A stretch of 60,000 nt of DNA from Tubulanus polymorphus. Its lineage: Eukaryota; Nemertea; Palaeonemertea; Tubulaniformes; Tubulanidae. A model generated the notes under the pieces. It was not told where the DNA came from and made no database searches. It saw only the letters and a list, made by a program, of their open reading frames with translations. The DNA lies in contig NC_134031.1 in the NCBI RefSeq assembly GCF_964204645.1, positions 2,093,001 to 2,153,000 of the forward strand, written 5' to 3'. Shown here piece by piece: positions 22,290 to 34,900 of the stretch (position 1 is its first letter; the number at the start of each line of letters is the position of its first letter). A program made the position numbers and the translations under genes.

Positions 22290-24295
22290 TTAAGAATATC
22301 CATCACGGAAACGTCCGTTTAGAAAAAAAATCACGATTGCCGATTAGAACGCCCGCGAACCGAAGCACCGTAACGACTATCACTTAAGCGGTTTGTTGTT
22401 GTGAAGCTAGACAATATCAATCGTGTCTGATTCGATGAAATTTTTATCCCGAAAAAAAAACTGAGCACGCACACGGGCGTGTGCGTGGGCCAGCACTCCG
22501 TCGGCAATCTGCTTAGAGCGAGGCATTTCTTGGCGTGCGCGTCCGGCTTTAAACATACGCGGAACAATGTACAAATATCAGATCGCCGAAAAAGCTGTAT
22601 TTTTTGTCGTTCGCGTTCACCCGACTGCCAGAGGTGGTTTTGCGTAATCCTATCGGATCTCGAATATTGCATCGATTTTCGCCGGTAATTAGAACATTCC
22701 GTCGTTCTTACGAACAGAAAGAGAACCGCAGAAAAAAAAGCTCGCCGACTTGCTACCTACGCACGCCTCGTCACGGCTGAGGCCACCGGCGCTTTTCATC
22801 TGATCTACCAATTTGAACTGTACTTTATGGTATTTCATCTCACCTAATAGTGTAATATCGACCGACTCGTGAGCTGTTGTCATTCTTTAAACATTCATAG
22901 AATTTCGGTAATAAACCTCCTACCTGATGATTAGTTCTATCAATCCGCAGTTATTTATTTATCACTTACGGGCAATAATTCCCGAGTCGCAGCCCTATAG
23001 TGGCTGATTCGGTTCAAAACAAACGCCTAACCCTCAAAAATGTCTTGAAAATAACACGAAATGGCAAGTTCAACCCAGATTTTCTTTTTTTAAAGCCATA
23101 TTAAAACTAACTTTTGGTTCAAACGTGGCCTTTTCGTAATATGCTAATAAAGATTGTTGGCTCACAGCCACCATACCGCCCATATCTTATCCATCCAGAA
23201 CAGTTCGTCCTTGGTCAAGATCTAACTGATGAAACTCAACAACCACCAAAGATTAGGACCTATGATACGTTTACGATTGATAGATAAGCTTAGGGAGGCG
23301 AATTCGAGATGGATCAATCCATGGATGTTTAACATAGTTTATACGTCCATTAGAAGAAGCGTGCAGGGCACGTTATGTTGGTCCAATAAGCGTTCATTTT
23401 CGATTGGCTTTGATCTGGGCTTCTGCGTCCGAAAATAATCAAATCCGCCTTGATAAACAACAGATCTTTGAGTCATAATTTGCTAGTGAACTCTGTCCGG
23501 TGGCTGGCGTAGTTAGGTACAATACGTTCCTAGAGGTGCGGACACGGAGTGGTATAGAGAGATGGTGTGGGTAATGACCACAGGACACTCCCGGCCATCG
23601 TTGTTAGTGTCATCCTATACGAGTCGTCGTTCGGTAATAGATTGATCACCCCCGACGGAAAACGGCTAATAGATTCGCTAAGACCGGGACAGTGTTTCTG
23701 CGTGACGAAGCTGACATCATTTGTGTCGTTGATGCGCTGATTTTACGACCTTGTGCGAGTAAAAAGCTCGTTAAGATGGAACTGTTTGTTTTCCTCCACC
23801 TCAGGAATGTATCTAACAACTAACCTCTTCGATATCGCGTGTGACATTGTTTCGGACATTACGTTGAATGCATGAAATGATCTTATACGGTTAGCATCTG
23901 GACCAAGAAAACCTGAATTATATTTTCGTTTGGTCAAAAGTCACCAGTTTCCCTTTTAAGTTTATCGGTGACACCGTTTCTTACCCTGCAAACCTGTGCA
24001 AAGAAAAAAGCCCCAAGCTCATATCTAAAAATGGTTCTGACGAAAAATAAATCTTCATAAAAAGATAATAGGATATGGGCTCGGTCATTCAACTCGTTCA
24101 CTATTTAAACATTTATGGAACTTTTTAAACAGTATCTTGTCTGTTTGGTCAACTGCGCAATACGACATTTAATCCGTGTGTCATCCTTCTGACTCTTAAG
24201 ATACCTTCGTTCACCCAGTTGAAGATTCTCGGAACTGTCATTTGAAGACTTGTTGTATCAGGGAACACTGTGACATGATAGCGCTGACCGAATAG
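22290..24295. other. Non-genic DNA
   Basis: Short frames at 22331-22688 overlap on both strands without recognisable domains. 23229-23438 has an ATG frame but no homology I can name. No repeats are recognised. Confidence 0.4.
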
Positions 24296-24300
24296 CTCGG

Positions 24301-24370
24301 TCTCACTGGGATTCGAACCCACCTTCTCGCTCGTGAGCGAAACAGCTAATCCGCCAAGCCGCGAAGATGG
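24301..24370 (-). repeat. tRNA-like sequence, probable SINE head
   Basis: The minus strand has an A-box-like GGCGGATTAGCTG, a CGCTC-AC-GAGCG hairpin in the anticodon-arm position, and the B box GTGGGTTCGAATCCCAG. The order and spacing (about 60 nt from A to B box end) fit a tRNA-derived pol III promoter. The loop of the middle hairpin is too short to hold an anticodon and the terminal acceptor pairing is absent. I therefore call it a SINE-type relic rather than a tRNA gene. Confidence 0.5.
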
Positions 24371-24399
24371 CGCATCCAGTAATTACAACCACAATCCTA

Positions 24400-25090
24400 G
24401 TATAGAAGCGAGTTCAGAGTGACGGCCGAGTTTCTATCTTCAAACATGTAAAATGAAATGGAATTTGCGGAGAGATACAAAAACAGGTTAAAGCGGAATG
24501 TGACTGAGAGAAAGAGCGTTTAATTGAATAACTTGACAATCCAGTCACGGACTGCACGGTTTGCGTACAATCAAGATAAGGTCGTGAGCTGCTGTCACCT
24601 CGTGGTACGTATTTAGGCGTCCGATGTTAATGAAGTTAGAATGACGAGATAGACGCATATACCGCACCGCACCGCACCGCACCGCACCGCACTGCACTGC
24701 TACGTGTCCTCTGAACGCGGTGATTATAACGCCATGCGGGTTCTTGATCATTATACGCACCAGACGAAACGTCGGTCGGGCCTTCAGTGTAAAAAAAAAA
24801 TACTCGTGTAGTATTAAATATATATATTGACTTGTTTTCTTGCGTAACAGGTGCGTGGCGTTAATGAGATGGGGAGGAGGGGAGAGGAGGGAGGTCTCGA
24901 AAATTAGTCGAACCGCCGTTAATGAACAAGACATCGATAATTTAGAAAAAGTGTTACCGGTTTTGATTAGAATGAAATCTGGGAAAAAAAGATGAAAACA
25001 ATAAAGTTCGTAAGGTGTTAGAAAGGTTCCGTTCTAATCAACTATTTTTATGTAGGATCTCATTTGGATGACTTACATTCATTAATATTT
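24400..25090. other. Non-genic DNA with an (ACCGC)n pentanucleotide repeat
   Basis: Bases 24661-24700 are six ACCGC units followed by two ACTGC units, a pentanucleotide microsatellite decaying at its right end by C-to-T changes. A minus-strand frame crosses it, but its composition there is set by the repeat. The remainder is AT-rich with no gene. Confidence 0.6.
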
Positions 25091-25111
25091 AGCTTTCAGA
25101 GGCAGTACAGT

Positions 25112-25171
25112 TTACTGTGGAACTGGATCTAAATCAAATTAAACCCACACAACTTGTGGAACTGGATCCAG
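25112..25171. repeat. Fragment of family B palindromic element
   Basis: CTGTGGAACTGGATCTAAAT is followed by TTGTGGAACTGGATCCAGG in the same orientation, that is, two right-hand ends of the family B type without matching left ends. It looks like a rearranged or doubly truncated copy. Confidence 0.4.
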
Positions 25172-25179
25172 GAGTCAAA

Positions 25180-26485
25180 TTAAAAACATGGCCTAGTCCA
25201 ATAAATGCACACAAAATATATGGTGTGGCACTTTACCTTTCGGTTCTCCTGAAAAAAATCTTCACATTTTAACTCAAATATAATAGATTATTATTTTCTG
25301 TTCTGACCGTTTTGTTTTGTTTTTTATTTCGTGCTGAAGATCAGCAATGATTTGTGTTGTTATGACTCGTGGAAAGATTTATGAATTTAATGAACCAGCG
25401 ACCAAATAGAAATTGGCGTATAGGACGTGCGACAGCGACGGTTTATTGCTGCTTGCAAAATCTGCGCGTAAATATTTCCCTATGCGGGATACTGAAAATA
25501 TCCCGCTTTTCAAAACCAAAATGAACACCCGACATTTCATTGAATTGAAAATAAAGCCGAAACGAAGCGACGCCGAAATTCAATAAACTGCGTCGAATAC
25601 CGAGTCGACTTCACGTGGCTTGCTTTAATAAATTGGCACAAACCAAATAAGTAATTGAATATATCTGAAGTGGAAGCCATCGATTTTATCATCGGAAATC
25701 GAAACATGTGTCGTTTTTGCTCGGTTTACTTTTATCAGCTGCGCTGTTTACCTTATATACCTTCAGTAGAACGCGCATATTCGCCCGTGGACATCTTCGA
25801 TACTTTGCCCTCTCGCCGCTCTCTTTCAAGCTCGCTCGTCGCGTCGCGGGCTACCCGTGTCATATTGCGGAAAAAGTCAGAATTATTTATAGTCTGCATT
25901 TACACGGGCGAGAAATATTCATCGAGTTTCTGAGGGCGTAGACACGGACATTGATAACATATACGTCCGCGCTATTAATCTTGTTATTCTTTTTTTTCAT
26001 ATCATGACATCTATTTCGAAAGGCAATAGTCTGATAGTTTCGATGCAAAATTAAAATCTGTACATAATATGATAGCAGTATAGGCTCCACTCACACGTGA
26101 TGGATGAATAATAAGTGATAACCAACTATTCAAATTTAAGAGATTATAAAATGAACTTTATTCATTAAATCATAGAGTGAAATACAAGACGATCAAAGAC
26201 TTAAATACTCACTCAGACTCACAGCCCCCCCTCAATTCATCTATCGGAGAATTACTTAACATTCATCAAAGTTTCGTCAGTTAATCATGAAACTAAATAG
26301 TCATTCTGCGAATCTGGTCCCTTTATATGGACTGCAAGGTGTGATACAAATTATAGGATAGATTCTTGAAAATGAACTGATTCTGCACCATCTCCATTCG
26401 ACCTTCATAATCAGTGATCAAGGAACTCAATCAGGAGACACACCAGCGATTAGCGGGTTTTGTTATATTATTAATTGTTGTTGGC
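25180..26485. other. Non-genic DNA
   Basis: Overlapping frames at 25655-25941 lack domain or splice support. Nothing else is recognised. Confidence 0.45.
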
Positions 26486-26489
26486 GAGT

Positions 26490-26900
26490 AAGCGATGAAG
26501 AACCCTGCTGGCGACGATCCTCGATATTCGATGCGTTCCGCGCACTGTTTCCCGCGGAGTCGTTCGGACTTTTCTCGAAGCGTCCGAGAAATAATCACAG
26601 CTTGCACAAATAAGTTTATTGTCGTCGCGGCCGCTTTCGACTGGAGGCGTAAATTTTCTCGCGGCAAGACGGCTATTCGGTTTATCTTCTATTTATTGAC
26701 GGCGGCATCGGCCACTTGCCGAGTGTAATATGTCCGTAATTATTATTTACAGTGTCGCAGAAGCAATTACTGGATCAGCGAGCTGTGTGAGCGGCCGCCT
26801 CGTGGCTGAGTAGGCGGGCGACGGTGGACATCGCGCCCGGTTGGTGTCAGCCGCCGACCGCTCGAAGGACGCTCGCTCCCACCACTCGCTCGATTACTCT
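26490..26900. promoter_or_regulatory. CpG-rich island-like segment
   Basis: CG dinucleotides are dense compared with the flanks, with two NotI-type GCGGCCGC sites (about 26628 and 26792). Further CG-rich blocks run at 26810-26880 (GGCGGGCGACGGTGG, CGCCGACCGCTCGAAGG). It contains no repeat I recognise. Two opposite-strand frames cross it (26431-26667 and 26495-26728) without known domains. It could be a promoter or enhancer, or an unrecognised exon. Confidence 0.25.
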
Positions 26901-26909
26901 TACGTAAAT

Positions 26910-27780
26910 ATTTCGCTCGGACAAACATCTTAGCGTTAATCAGCACCGATTTCGATTAAATTTTAAATACGCGAGTGTGTTTACCTCATTTACCGCATTC
27001 ACGCTCGGATAATGAACACTAACTAAATTTTGCGCTCTTAAAATATTCATCAGAAGATTATTTATCATAATTACCGAAACGGGTGCCGTGTGTAGTGATT
27101 ATGTGCTTTGAATAAGAAATCACTTGTTTGAACTTACAGAAACATATTATTAGCCGCCATTACGAAATTTCCTCAAAGTGCAATGAAACTCTTGATACTT
27201 GATACGATTTTGAAATGGATTTAAAATTGGCTGCAGTAAATTCTAAATCGAAGTAGAAGACTGGGCCCAGGACTTGGGTGAATCATTCTGGGGTGATCTT
27301 TCTTTCGGCTCGACTATAAGCACCCATATTTTGATTCGATGTGTACATCATACACGGCAAATGTTAATTTCCTCTATTTCTTTCAAAGAAGGCTTCATGA
27401 ATATGAATACGTTTATTTTGAGTAACGTTTCTGAGTCCAATAAGATTTCTGTTTGAGCCGTTCATGAACAGGACGTACGGCGTGGGATGAGTTCAACCTC
27501 GATGCACTCATTCATTTTATTGAGCGTTTAAAAATGTTGATAAAACGCTCGTCAAATTTACTAAATAAACGCAAATTGTTTCAGTGCAGCACGATTTATG
27601 CCTTATTCAGTCCGTTAGTCATGTATAACTCACGCAGGTGACCCAATAATAGTGCTCGGTGTAAGCCAGGCGAGTTATTGGCAAGGAAGGTGTATACCCT
27701 GGGATTATATCACCGATAGGGATGAGTCGACCTATACGTGTCTACTTAATCATGATTAAAGCGACATTTCTTGCGCACCG
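26910..27780. other. Non-genic DNA
   Basis: A solitary CTGGGCCCAGGACTTGGG near 27262 resembles an end of the family A/B elements, without a partner. No gene is seen. Confidence 0.45.
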
Positions 27781-27786
27781 ATGTCT

Positions 27787-28029
27787 CTATTTGTTGATAT
27801 ACTTTCGGCATTTAATTTCGCCGTGTAGCGATGTGCCTCGAATTTCGATGCAGCCGGCATGGCCGGGTTTACTGCCGGTGACGCATTCGAATTGAATTCG
27901 TGAGCGGTGTTTTTGTTTGTCACACCGTGTGCAGCTCGTCGGTATATCGCGCGCCTCGGAATCAGCGGAAGTTTTTTTACATAGCGACTGGTAATTCGTC
28001 CCGCGCTTAACGAGTCCCCGGGGCCGCAT
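27787..28029 (-). pseudogene. piggyBac-type transposase zinc-finger tail (putative)
   Basis: ATG at 28029 to TAG at 27787, 80 codons. The second half has CTRC at 33-36, then RIQFEC ending at Cys48, VTGSKPGH, GCIEI with Cys59, and a final Cys near 73 before the stop. The carboxyl-terminal cysteine-rich finger of piggyBac-family (DDE_Tnp_1_7) transposases runs C-x2-C, a basic stretch, aromatic-x-C, then PG-x-x, C-F/I-E. Order and spacing agree, though one cysteine is replaced by glycine. There is no catalytic domain upstream, so this would be an isolated fragment of a dead element, or a co-opted one. The segment is CG-richer than its surroundings. The match is by eye; another small cysteine-rich protein remains possible. 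Confidence 0.35.
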
Positions 28030-28039
28030 TAGTTCACAA

Positions 28040-29150
28040 CTGTTGACTTGTCCGTATTATGTTGCGTGAATGATCGTCTAGATTTCTTTTTGCTGTCGGT
28101 GTCGGAGAGGAAATAAACAAAGTGACTTTTAAATGGGGAAGCGCGCCGCGGTGCTTCTCTCGGCTGGGGGGACAATTTAGAGCAAAAATACATCATCAAA
28201 ACAGCCTTGACGATAAATCAACGAATCAACAAGTCTATGACAACAACGGGAAATATCGTGTTTTAGCTGGTGAAATCTAAAATTTAAATTTCCAAATATT
28301 TGCAAGTGGTTACTTGATTAACTCTACACCATTTAGACTCTGTGCACTGACCGTATGTACATTATATCAATCGAGGGGCCACATTTTGATCGTCGGTTTT
28401 TTAGTTTGTATTTTCCTAGCATTATCCTGTGCGCCCTTGATTTCATAAAGGAACCCTAAAACCCTTAACAACCTGTATGGCACTTCAGCGATATGATGAA
28501 TGCAGTGAAACTAAACATCAAATTTCAATAATATTATCCGAAATTATTTCAGAGATCTATCGTCGTTATACATAATTTAACTCTTGAAAACGTTTTCCTT
28601 TTCTCTTTCTCCGCCGTGTCGACGGTTTGATATCAGAAGCAATCGCCTTGAAAATTCCAACAAATTGCCGGCATTATCGCGCCTACTGTGATCGACGTCA
28701 TTTTCTTTATCTCCTCTGTCTCTCTCCTATACGACTGGTCTCGAGTCATAAGCCGCATACGAACATCGTTATTATTAATACATCCTTTATCGGCAGACGA
28801 TACGCGCTCGTCTTAGTATCGCCGGTCACTGATTTACTTTTTTCGTTAATACCTCGATTGTTGATTTATCTAATAGTTTATTCCTCGTGTCACCTAGCTG
28901 TAGTCGGTGCATCGACGATAGGATTCTGTATATTTCGATAAGCCAACCGAGTCTGCAATCTGTAAGATCATTCCAAACAATAGTATGAAGATCGATACCG
29001 TCGCTATAAAGATTTCCCGGCCTGAGTTATCATCCCCTGCTCTTTACACATTCCGCAGAATATGTATATACTATCATTGTTTCGAACTCGAAAGCCGATT
29101 TTACTAAACTCCCGATACTTTCGCAAACGATTCTGTATTGATTATCTATA
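28040..29150. other. Non-genic DNA
   Basis: The plus frame at 28627-28941 starts at TTG and has hydrophobic stretches without a recognisable domain. No repeats are recognised. Confidence 0.4.
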
Positions 29151-29259
29151 GCTAGAATGTCAGACTGTTTGACAGACCCGCAGTGGGTTTAGCGCAATCT
29201 AAGCGTACGGTAAAGAAAGATTTCCGCGTAATGGAAACTTGCTTTAAATACCGCAAAAC

Positions 29260-29441
29260 CAATCGTATCAAACGCTTTTGTTTCATTGAAAAATAGTAAG
29301 TTCGATTCCAATTGCAAATACCTTCGCTAAAATTAGCAAAATGTAGCTTTCTTTCAATCGTATCGAACACGCTTGGCTGATTTAGAAAAAAACTCAACTT
29401 TATCAAACGCTTTTAAGAGATCAAAGAAATAAAAAGCTATC
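29260..29441 (-). mobile_element. LINE reverse-transcriptase remnant (motif FDLLKAFDKV)
   Basis: On the minus strand the frame through 29441-29397 reads IAFYFFDLLKAFDKVEFF. This corresponds to RT motif A of non-LTR retrotransposons, usually written F/L-D-L/F-S-KAFD-x-V. The frame closes with TGA about 14 codons later. Two further FDT-type fragments (PSVFDTIERKLHF and TKAFDTIG) follow in other frames, suggesting frameshift decay or local duplication. Only the one catalytic aspartate block is visible, with no YxDD box nearby. A dead LINE piece is the simplest reading; chance is possible because the match is about 10 residues. Confidence 0.4.
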
Positions 29442-29449
29442 ATCCCCTT

Positions 29450-31200
29450 TTCCATTTACGTATTTGCCACTTTACGCGATCAGTTTTATATTCATTAATT
29501 ATTGTTAATAAGTGCTGTGAAAATAAACAAGTTACGTTGACTCGATACTAATATTATTCAATTACGGAATTATTATTCCAATTCGCGGAATCGGTAAATA
29601 GTACCGCGCATTATCGGTCGTTAACCGACTCTCAAGCGTTTCGTCGGCGCGACGCAAGACGCGAACTATTTACCGTCATTTCGTTCGAGGATTTGTACAG
29701 TATTCGTGCGTTTATTACCAATATAAAAAAAACCTAATCCGAAAGACGCCGATTAAGATCCCGCGGTTTCTCGTTCTACAGGCGCGGATAAACGAGACGC
29801 CTTGCGGTCGTCATTTCGTTGACGTACAAGTCGCCGCAAATAAAACTAGACCCTCGCTTTCCGGCCAAAGCAAACTCGGCGAGCTGGGCCAAATTAATAA
29901 CGCTGTTTGCCGTCCACTCGGTATCGTCACGATGGGTAACTTTACACCGCCGCTAAATCGTTGACTAATCGGCTCTTGTCAGGATACGTCAAACGTCTGG
30001 TCAAAACAACGTCAATCTCGGCAGCGCGCGCAGTGTTTATGTATGAGGTATATACCCGTACTCGCGGGATACACTGAGGTTATATGACGTACTTACCCGT
30101 ATCCCCCTTGTATCTCAGGGAGCGCCGATGTCTAGACGGGCAACAACCGCGTTAAATCCCGCCCGCACTGTCATAAACGTGACATTCGTTGTTATCGCGC
30201 GTTCTTGTAAATAATTTGTGCGCCAATATTGCACAAGAAGCTACCCCCTATATTACGTATTATTAGCAAAGCGATTAATCAGCGCCGATGGCTCTCTTCT
30301 AAAGACAGCGCCGACAAGAAACGAAACTGCTGTTTTTTTCCAAACGGCCAAGGTATAAGTTTCCTTCCACGGCAGCAGAGGAAAAACTTCTTGCCGAGAA
30401 AGTTACATAAGAACTTGCCACTCCTTCGGCACCTTCGGAATCTTCAAACATTTGGTCCAGTTCCCATAGCGGCTCCGGGAGCGGTAAACATTAATCTTAT
30501 ACCGGTTTATAAATAATTTAAACTGTCAGTAAGTCAATGTTGGTTCCACGCTGGTTGGCCCGACTGAGTCTATATTTGCAGAAATCGGTAACCGGCGATA
30601 AATAGCAGGACATAGTTGTCCAGATTCAATATTAACGTCATCCGTTTGTTAATGGTTCTACGATGACTAACAAACGTCTGTGAGACGGCTCAATTTCTCT
30701 ATCCATAAACAATTGCGAAAGCGGCCATTCGTTAGGTTCACATTAGAAGCCTTTTAATCAAGCGTTCAAATTTGCAAAGCATCCTTGACGCGAATGGCCA
30801 TCAGCGCGAATTCGCAAACACGAAATTTCCTATAAGATCGCTCCCGAAACCGGATACCGACTAGTTGAAACTACGTAGGCGCCTACTCTGGCAATCGAGT
30901 TGAATTAGTTTCTCTCTCGCATCTTATCGTTTCGTCGAAGATATCAATTTTCTCGGTCGGATTTGAATAATATCTCGTCTGCCGTATGAAATATTTAGAG
31001 ATCTTAAATATTCAATTGAATTCATTAACGGCGCGAGTTGAGGCAGAAATGTGCGCGGACTCAACACGACTGAGTACGAGAGGATCGGCTGAATATCCTT
31101 CAGAATACCCCGGACCCGATACAAGCGCCGAACGGAGAGCTACTCGAATTGTGCTACCGACACATTTTGGTTCGCATATCCAATATTCGGAATATTGGAA
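29450..31200. other. CG-rich intergenic DNA, possible regulatory sequence
   Basis: From about 29580 to 30190 CG is frequent and the sequence is non-repetitive, including CCTAATCC and GATTAAGATCCC (Otx/Bicoid-type cores) and TGACGTAC. Opposite strands at 30300-30500 both remain open, and the minus-strand frame ends ...EKNSSFVSCRRCL. No splice sites or domains support either. A 12-nt AGTACGAGAGGA at 31074 is noted under rejections. Confidence 0.3.
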
Positions 31201-31204
31201 ACGA

Positions 31205-31960
31205 GAAGCCTAACTTGAAAGTTCATGACGCCTTGGAAAAATAACATATATATGCATCGTTTAATCTCGTCGTCTGATGATGATAGAATACCAGGAAAAA
31301 CTAAACAATTATGTTACCAGGTGCGTCTGCGGTGCATGGCGTAACACTAGTTAACACTATCTCGCTGATCGTCAAACCTGTAATATAGTTATTGCCGAGA
31401 GGCAGCCAAAATGAACCCCAGATCGGTCAGGTTGGTCGGAAGATTGTTTTTAATGAACTGGAACTGAAATTTGCAATTACGCTTCGATTGACACCAAAAA
31501 GTGCTAAATCATCTTTACACCGATTTCCGGTTTCAAAATGAAACCCCCTGTTTCGATCCCAGCAAGTGTGGCGGCGGGTCTGTGAGGGACATCAAATCAA
31601 AAAAAAATCAAACGAAATTTACTTATCAAATAAACAACAGGTTCAATCCCCATCTTAAGATGACACTATCTCGCTGATCTGGCCACGTTTTGGTGGCAAT
31701 CTTATCCTTATATCATGGATCAATAAAATCATTGTGAATATGAACATATTGGCAATTGAATTGAATGGAAGAGGCATTATCATTAAGAAGACAGGATGAT
31801 TCTTCGAATAGAGAATAAGAGTCGTGGAATTGATTTAATTACAAGATAAACGCCAATTTACACAATATTGCAATTGATATTTTGAAACGCCCCATTATTG
31901 ATGACGTAGTTCACATTCAGTCAACTCTACCTGTGAGGCTATGCTTTTTTATGAATAAGA
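31205..31960. repeat. Dispersed repeat, family D copy 2, interrupted
   Basis: It matches the 11737-12010 copy at both ends: CTTGAAAGTTCATGACGCCTTGG at the left, and ACAAGATAAACGCCAATTTACACAAT, then GAAACGCCCCATTATTGATGACG at the right. It is about 500 bp longer because of internal sequence, including the unit at 31371-31679 that is bracketed by a 17-bp direct repeat. Confidence 0.55.
31371..31662. mobile_element. Insertion flanked by 17-bp direct repeat, SINE-like
   Basis: ACACTATCTCGCTGATC occurs exactly at 31354-31370 and 31663-31679, a perfect 17-bp direct repeat of the length LINE-machinery insertions leave. The 292 bp between contain GTTTCGATCCCAGC and GGTTCAATCCCC, both close to the pol III B box GGTTCGANNCC, and an A9 run. 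A retroposed tRNA-related SINE is the likely content, but its A box and tail are not clear, so a duplicated segment is an alternative. Confidence 0.45.
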
Positions 31961-31963
31961 TAG

Positions 31964-34900
31964 GTGTTAAAAGTGAGCAATGTTCAGTTTCGACGTAAGA
32001 TGTTGATCGCCGCCACTTCGATTGTAAACGACAGAGTCGTACATCACTTTTCGTTTAGCCTGTTGTCGTCTGGCAGCGAAACGTTTTCCGCCTCAGCTTC
32101 GTTAAATGATAATGGCGTATTAATCTTACTCACCCGTGCAGCCGAAACGCGGCGGTAAAAAGGCTACAATGCCGCGTAACAAAGTACCTGTAGCCGTCAA
32201 CGAAATAAGATTTAAAGATACAAAACGTTTTTTTTTCTTTACCGCGAGGCACCGATGCCCAATAAGCTATATAGATAGATATAAATAGCCATATACTCTA
32301 TCACGCCTGTACATATTTTATCATACACGGGTTGGAAAGATGAATGACCGAATTATCATCCTTGTGTTACTACACCTTTTTGAATTTATGGTTACTTTAA
32401 CGAGATTTTGGATTTCTCTTCATTCACCAAAACCGATTTGTTGTCAAAACTGATTAACGGACCAGAGGTGTTGCATAGAGCCTTGAGGCTCTTCTGCTCT
32501 GTGGACTTCTCAGAGATTCCGACTCATGTAAAAACGAGTAATCGTTAATAATAATGCAACATTTTGGTATTTTTGATACAGTGTTTTTATGTCGTATCGA
32601 TGGAAATCTAAATCTACTTCCAGTTTTCTCCGTATTGGATTTCTCCGTATTGTAAAATCGCGAAAACAGGAAGCATTTGCCGTCATCGGGTGCGTTTCGT
32701 GCGTGTGCGCGCGCACGCTAAGACGATCGGCTGGAGTTTGAAAAATGCGAGGACACGGCGCGCACCATCATACTCAATCCGGGTCAACGGTTAATGAAAC
32801 TTGACGCTGAACAAATGTGGTGATTACCGCCAATCAGCGACAACAAAATCATAATAGATGTGTTTTCGCGTATAAGCCGCAGCGGTATCGACCTCACTGA
32901 CAGTCCTTCGCCGCGTCGTCGAGAATCTCTTAACAAATTATTATGATACGCATAAGCACCGATCGGGTTCATTAATTACCGCGCGCCGAGATCAAATCGA
33001 TCGTCGATCGCGTGGCTATAGAAATAAATACGCGATATGAAAACCTACTCGATCGCCCGGTAAAAGACTGATCGGCTTTGAAAAGCGCTGACGTTTGCAA
33101 CAACGGCGGCAACGTTTAAAAACACTATGCGTAGCTATACGTTATACGGTTTAAGCGTAGGTTTTGAGTAAAGCGTGATTCTTCGACAAACAGCGGTATT
33201 AACACGACCATTACTGACTGACTGAGACCTCTACTTCTCAATTGTCATTCGCTCAGAAAATGCAGACTCGTAAGAGGATTTTGGACGGATACTTTCTATC
33301 CTATGAAAACCTTAAAACCGACGTTACAAGTGCAATGCGCTCTTTTATATTGATACGTCGAGTTCCGAAGTCGTGGGTTCACATCTTAGTATAGAGTTAG
33401 ATTATACATTATGATATAGTAAATAATTCCTAGACAGTTCCACGATACTTGAATAGAGAGTCAAGTAAATTAACTTCTTCTTACTTCAGATAAGAATGAA
33501 CGTATCAATGTTATTGCGGGTTGCCATTAGATTCTAGGCCCAACTCGTTCAATGATATAAGTAAGCTGGCCGCGTCATGTTTATTGATATAGATCAAAGT
33601 GCTATTTGTCCTCCTAGGAAAGTTGGAAGCTTATTTCTTAGATTTGAATCCCTTTAATAAGAAAAGAAAAAAACATTATAAGTGTGTTGGCACCACTTGC
33701 AGGAGTTGGTGGATAAGTGGATTGTAATAGGAGGTCCGACCTGCTAGATAGAAGGAGGTAGATTTGGGACTCATGACATATATATTATTGGGCATATTAA
33801 TGAGTTATACAGGAGCATTACAAGCAGGTCAAGGACCCAGGACAGAAGATCCGGCCTTAGCACACAGTAAACCATTACAACAACACCGGTAGATGATACG
33901 CTACCACAACAGAACCTATACCACTTCTCTACCACCTCGTGTTGGTGTTGTCAACACACTACTAACATACCGGCAATGCTATATATTCGTGGATGGTCGC
34001 GTCAGTGGGCAACTTTTTGTATAAAAAGCAGGATTTCTTTCATCAAAGGATTTCATGCTTCTAATGATTGCATTAGTGTATTTTCCGCCAATTACTGGCG
34101 ACTTGTATGCAAACCACTTTCTAGGTTTTACCGGGATGCGACAGAAACAACGAACGAAACGATATCAGAAAAAGAATAACATTTAACCTTGTTATATGCG
34201 GCGCATATTTTTCATATCTCAAAGAAGTGGCGGCGAGCGAGAAAGGGGGAAAAATAGCAAAAATATTTCATCGCCGGATCAGCACCGTTCTCTCTTTCCC
34301 TCGCCCTCCGTATCAAACGAGTACCGCGTAAACTCGATTAAGATATCAATTGATTAAATTATCAAGGCTAGAAAAAGAATCTGACAAGAGCGCGCGAGTT
34401 TCACGCCGTTTCGTAACTAGATTTGTGTGCGTTCTGCTTTTTCGTCTCGACCGCCAGACGAGAGAAGATCCATACCACGCCGGACTTCGCGTGCTCCCTC
34501 AAAAGATAACCGCTCACTCGCTGCGAAGGGTATATATAGATTTTTATGATGGCTAAAAGCGGCTGAAAACACGTTCGTCGTATGCGCTCAGTTCGCAGTT
34601 TATCAAGTAGTTTTAGTGATTTTTGTGGCGATGAAAGTGTACGTTTCACAGCGCTATCGTGCAGCAAACCGAATTCGATCATAAATGAATTTAGTTTAGA
34701 GGTCACGGCCAGATCCAGACAGGAGCACACGAAGTTTGCACATCCGTCTCGCAATTTGTCCGTGCTATTTTGATAAAGGCAATTTTCAAGGGAAATCGTT
34801 ACGTCGCTCAATGTCGCTCAAAAGCCTGGAAATTGCATAGAAATGAATTGAAACTGAATCCACGATTTTAGTTAGAGACCGTTCACTTTAAGAAGCTGTG

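Noticed and set aside
24301-24370. Functional tRNA gene
   Set aside because: The middle hairpin has a two-base loop with no anticodon and the acceptor ends do not pair.
31071-31090. AGTACGAGAGGA resembling the sarcin-ricin loop of 28S rRNA
   Set aside because: Only 12 bases match. The flanks do not continue as rRNA, so it is coincidence or too short to call.
33700-33745. SINE promoter (A box TGGATAAGTGG, B box GGTCCGACCTG)
   Set aside because: The two boxes are only about 12 bp apart, too close for a tRNA-type promoter, and both deviate from consensus.
34531-34800. TATATATA with an initiator-like TCAGTT downstream as a promoter
   Set aside because: The spacing from TATA to initiator is about 59 bp, about twice the usual distance, and the following ATG frame is short and unsupported.
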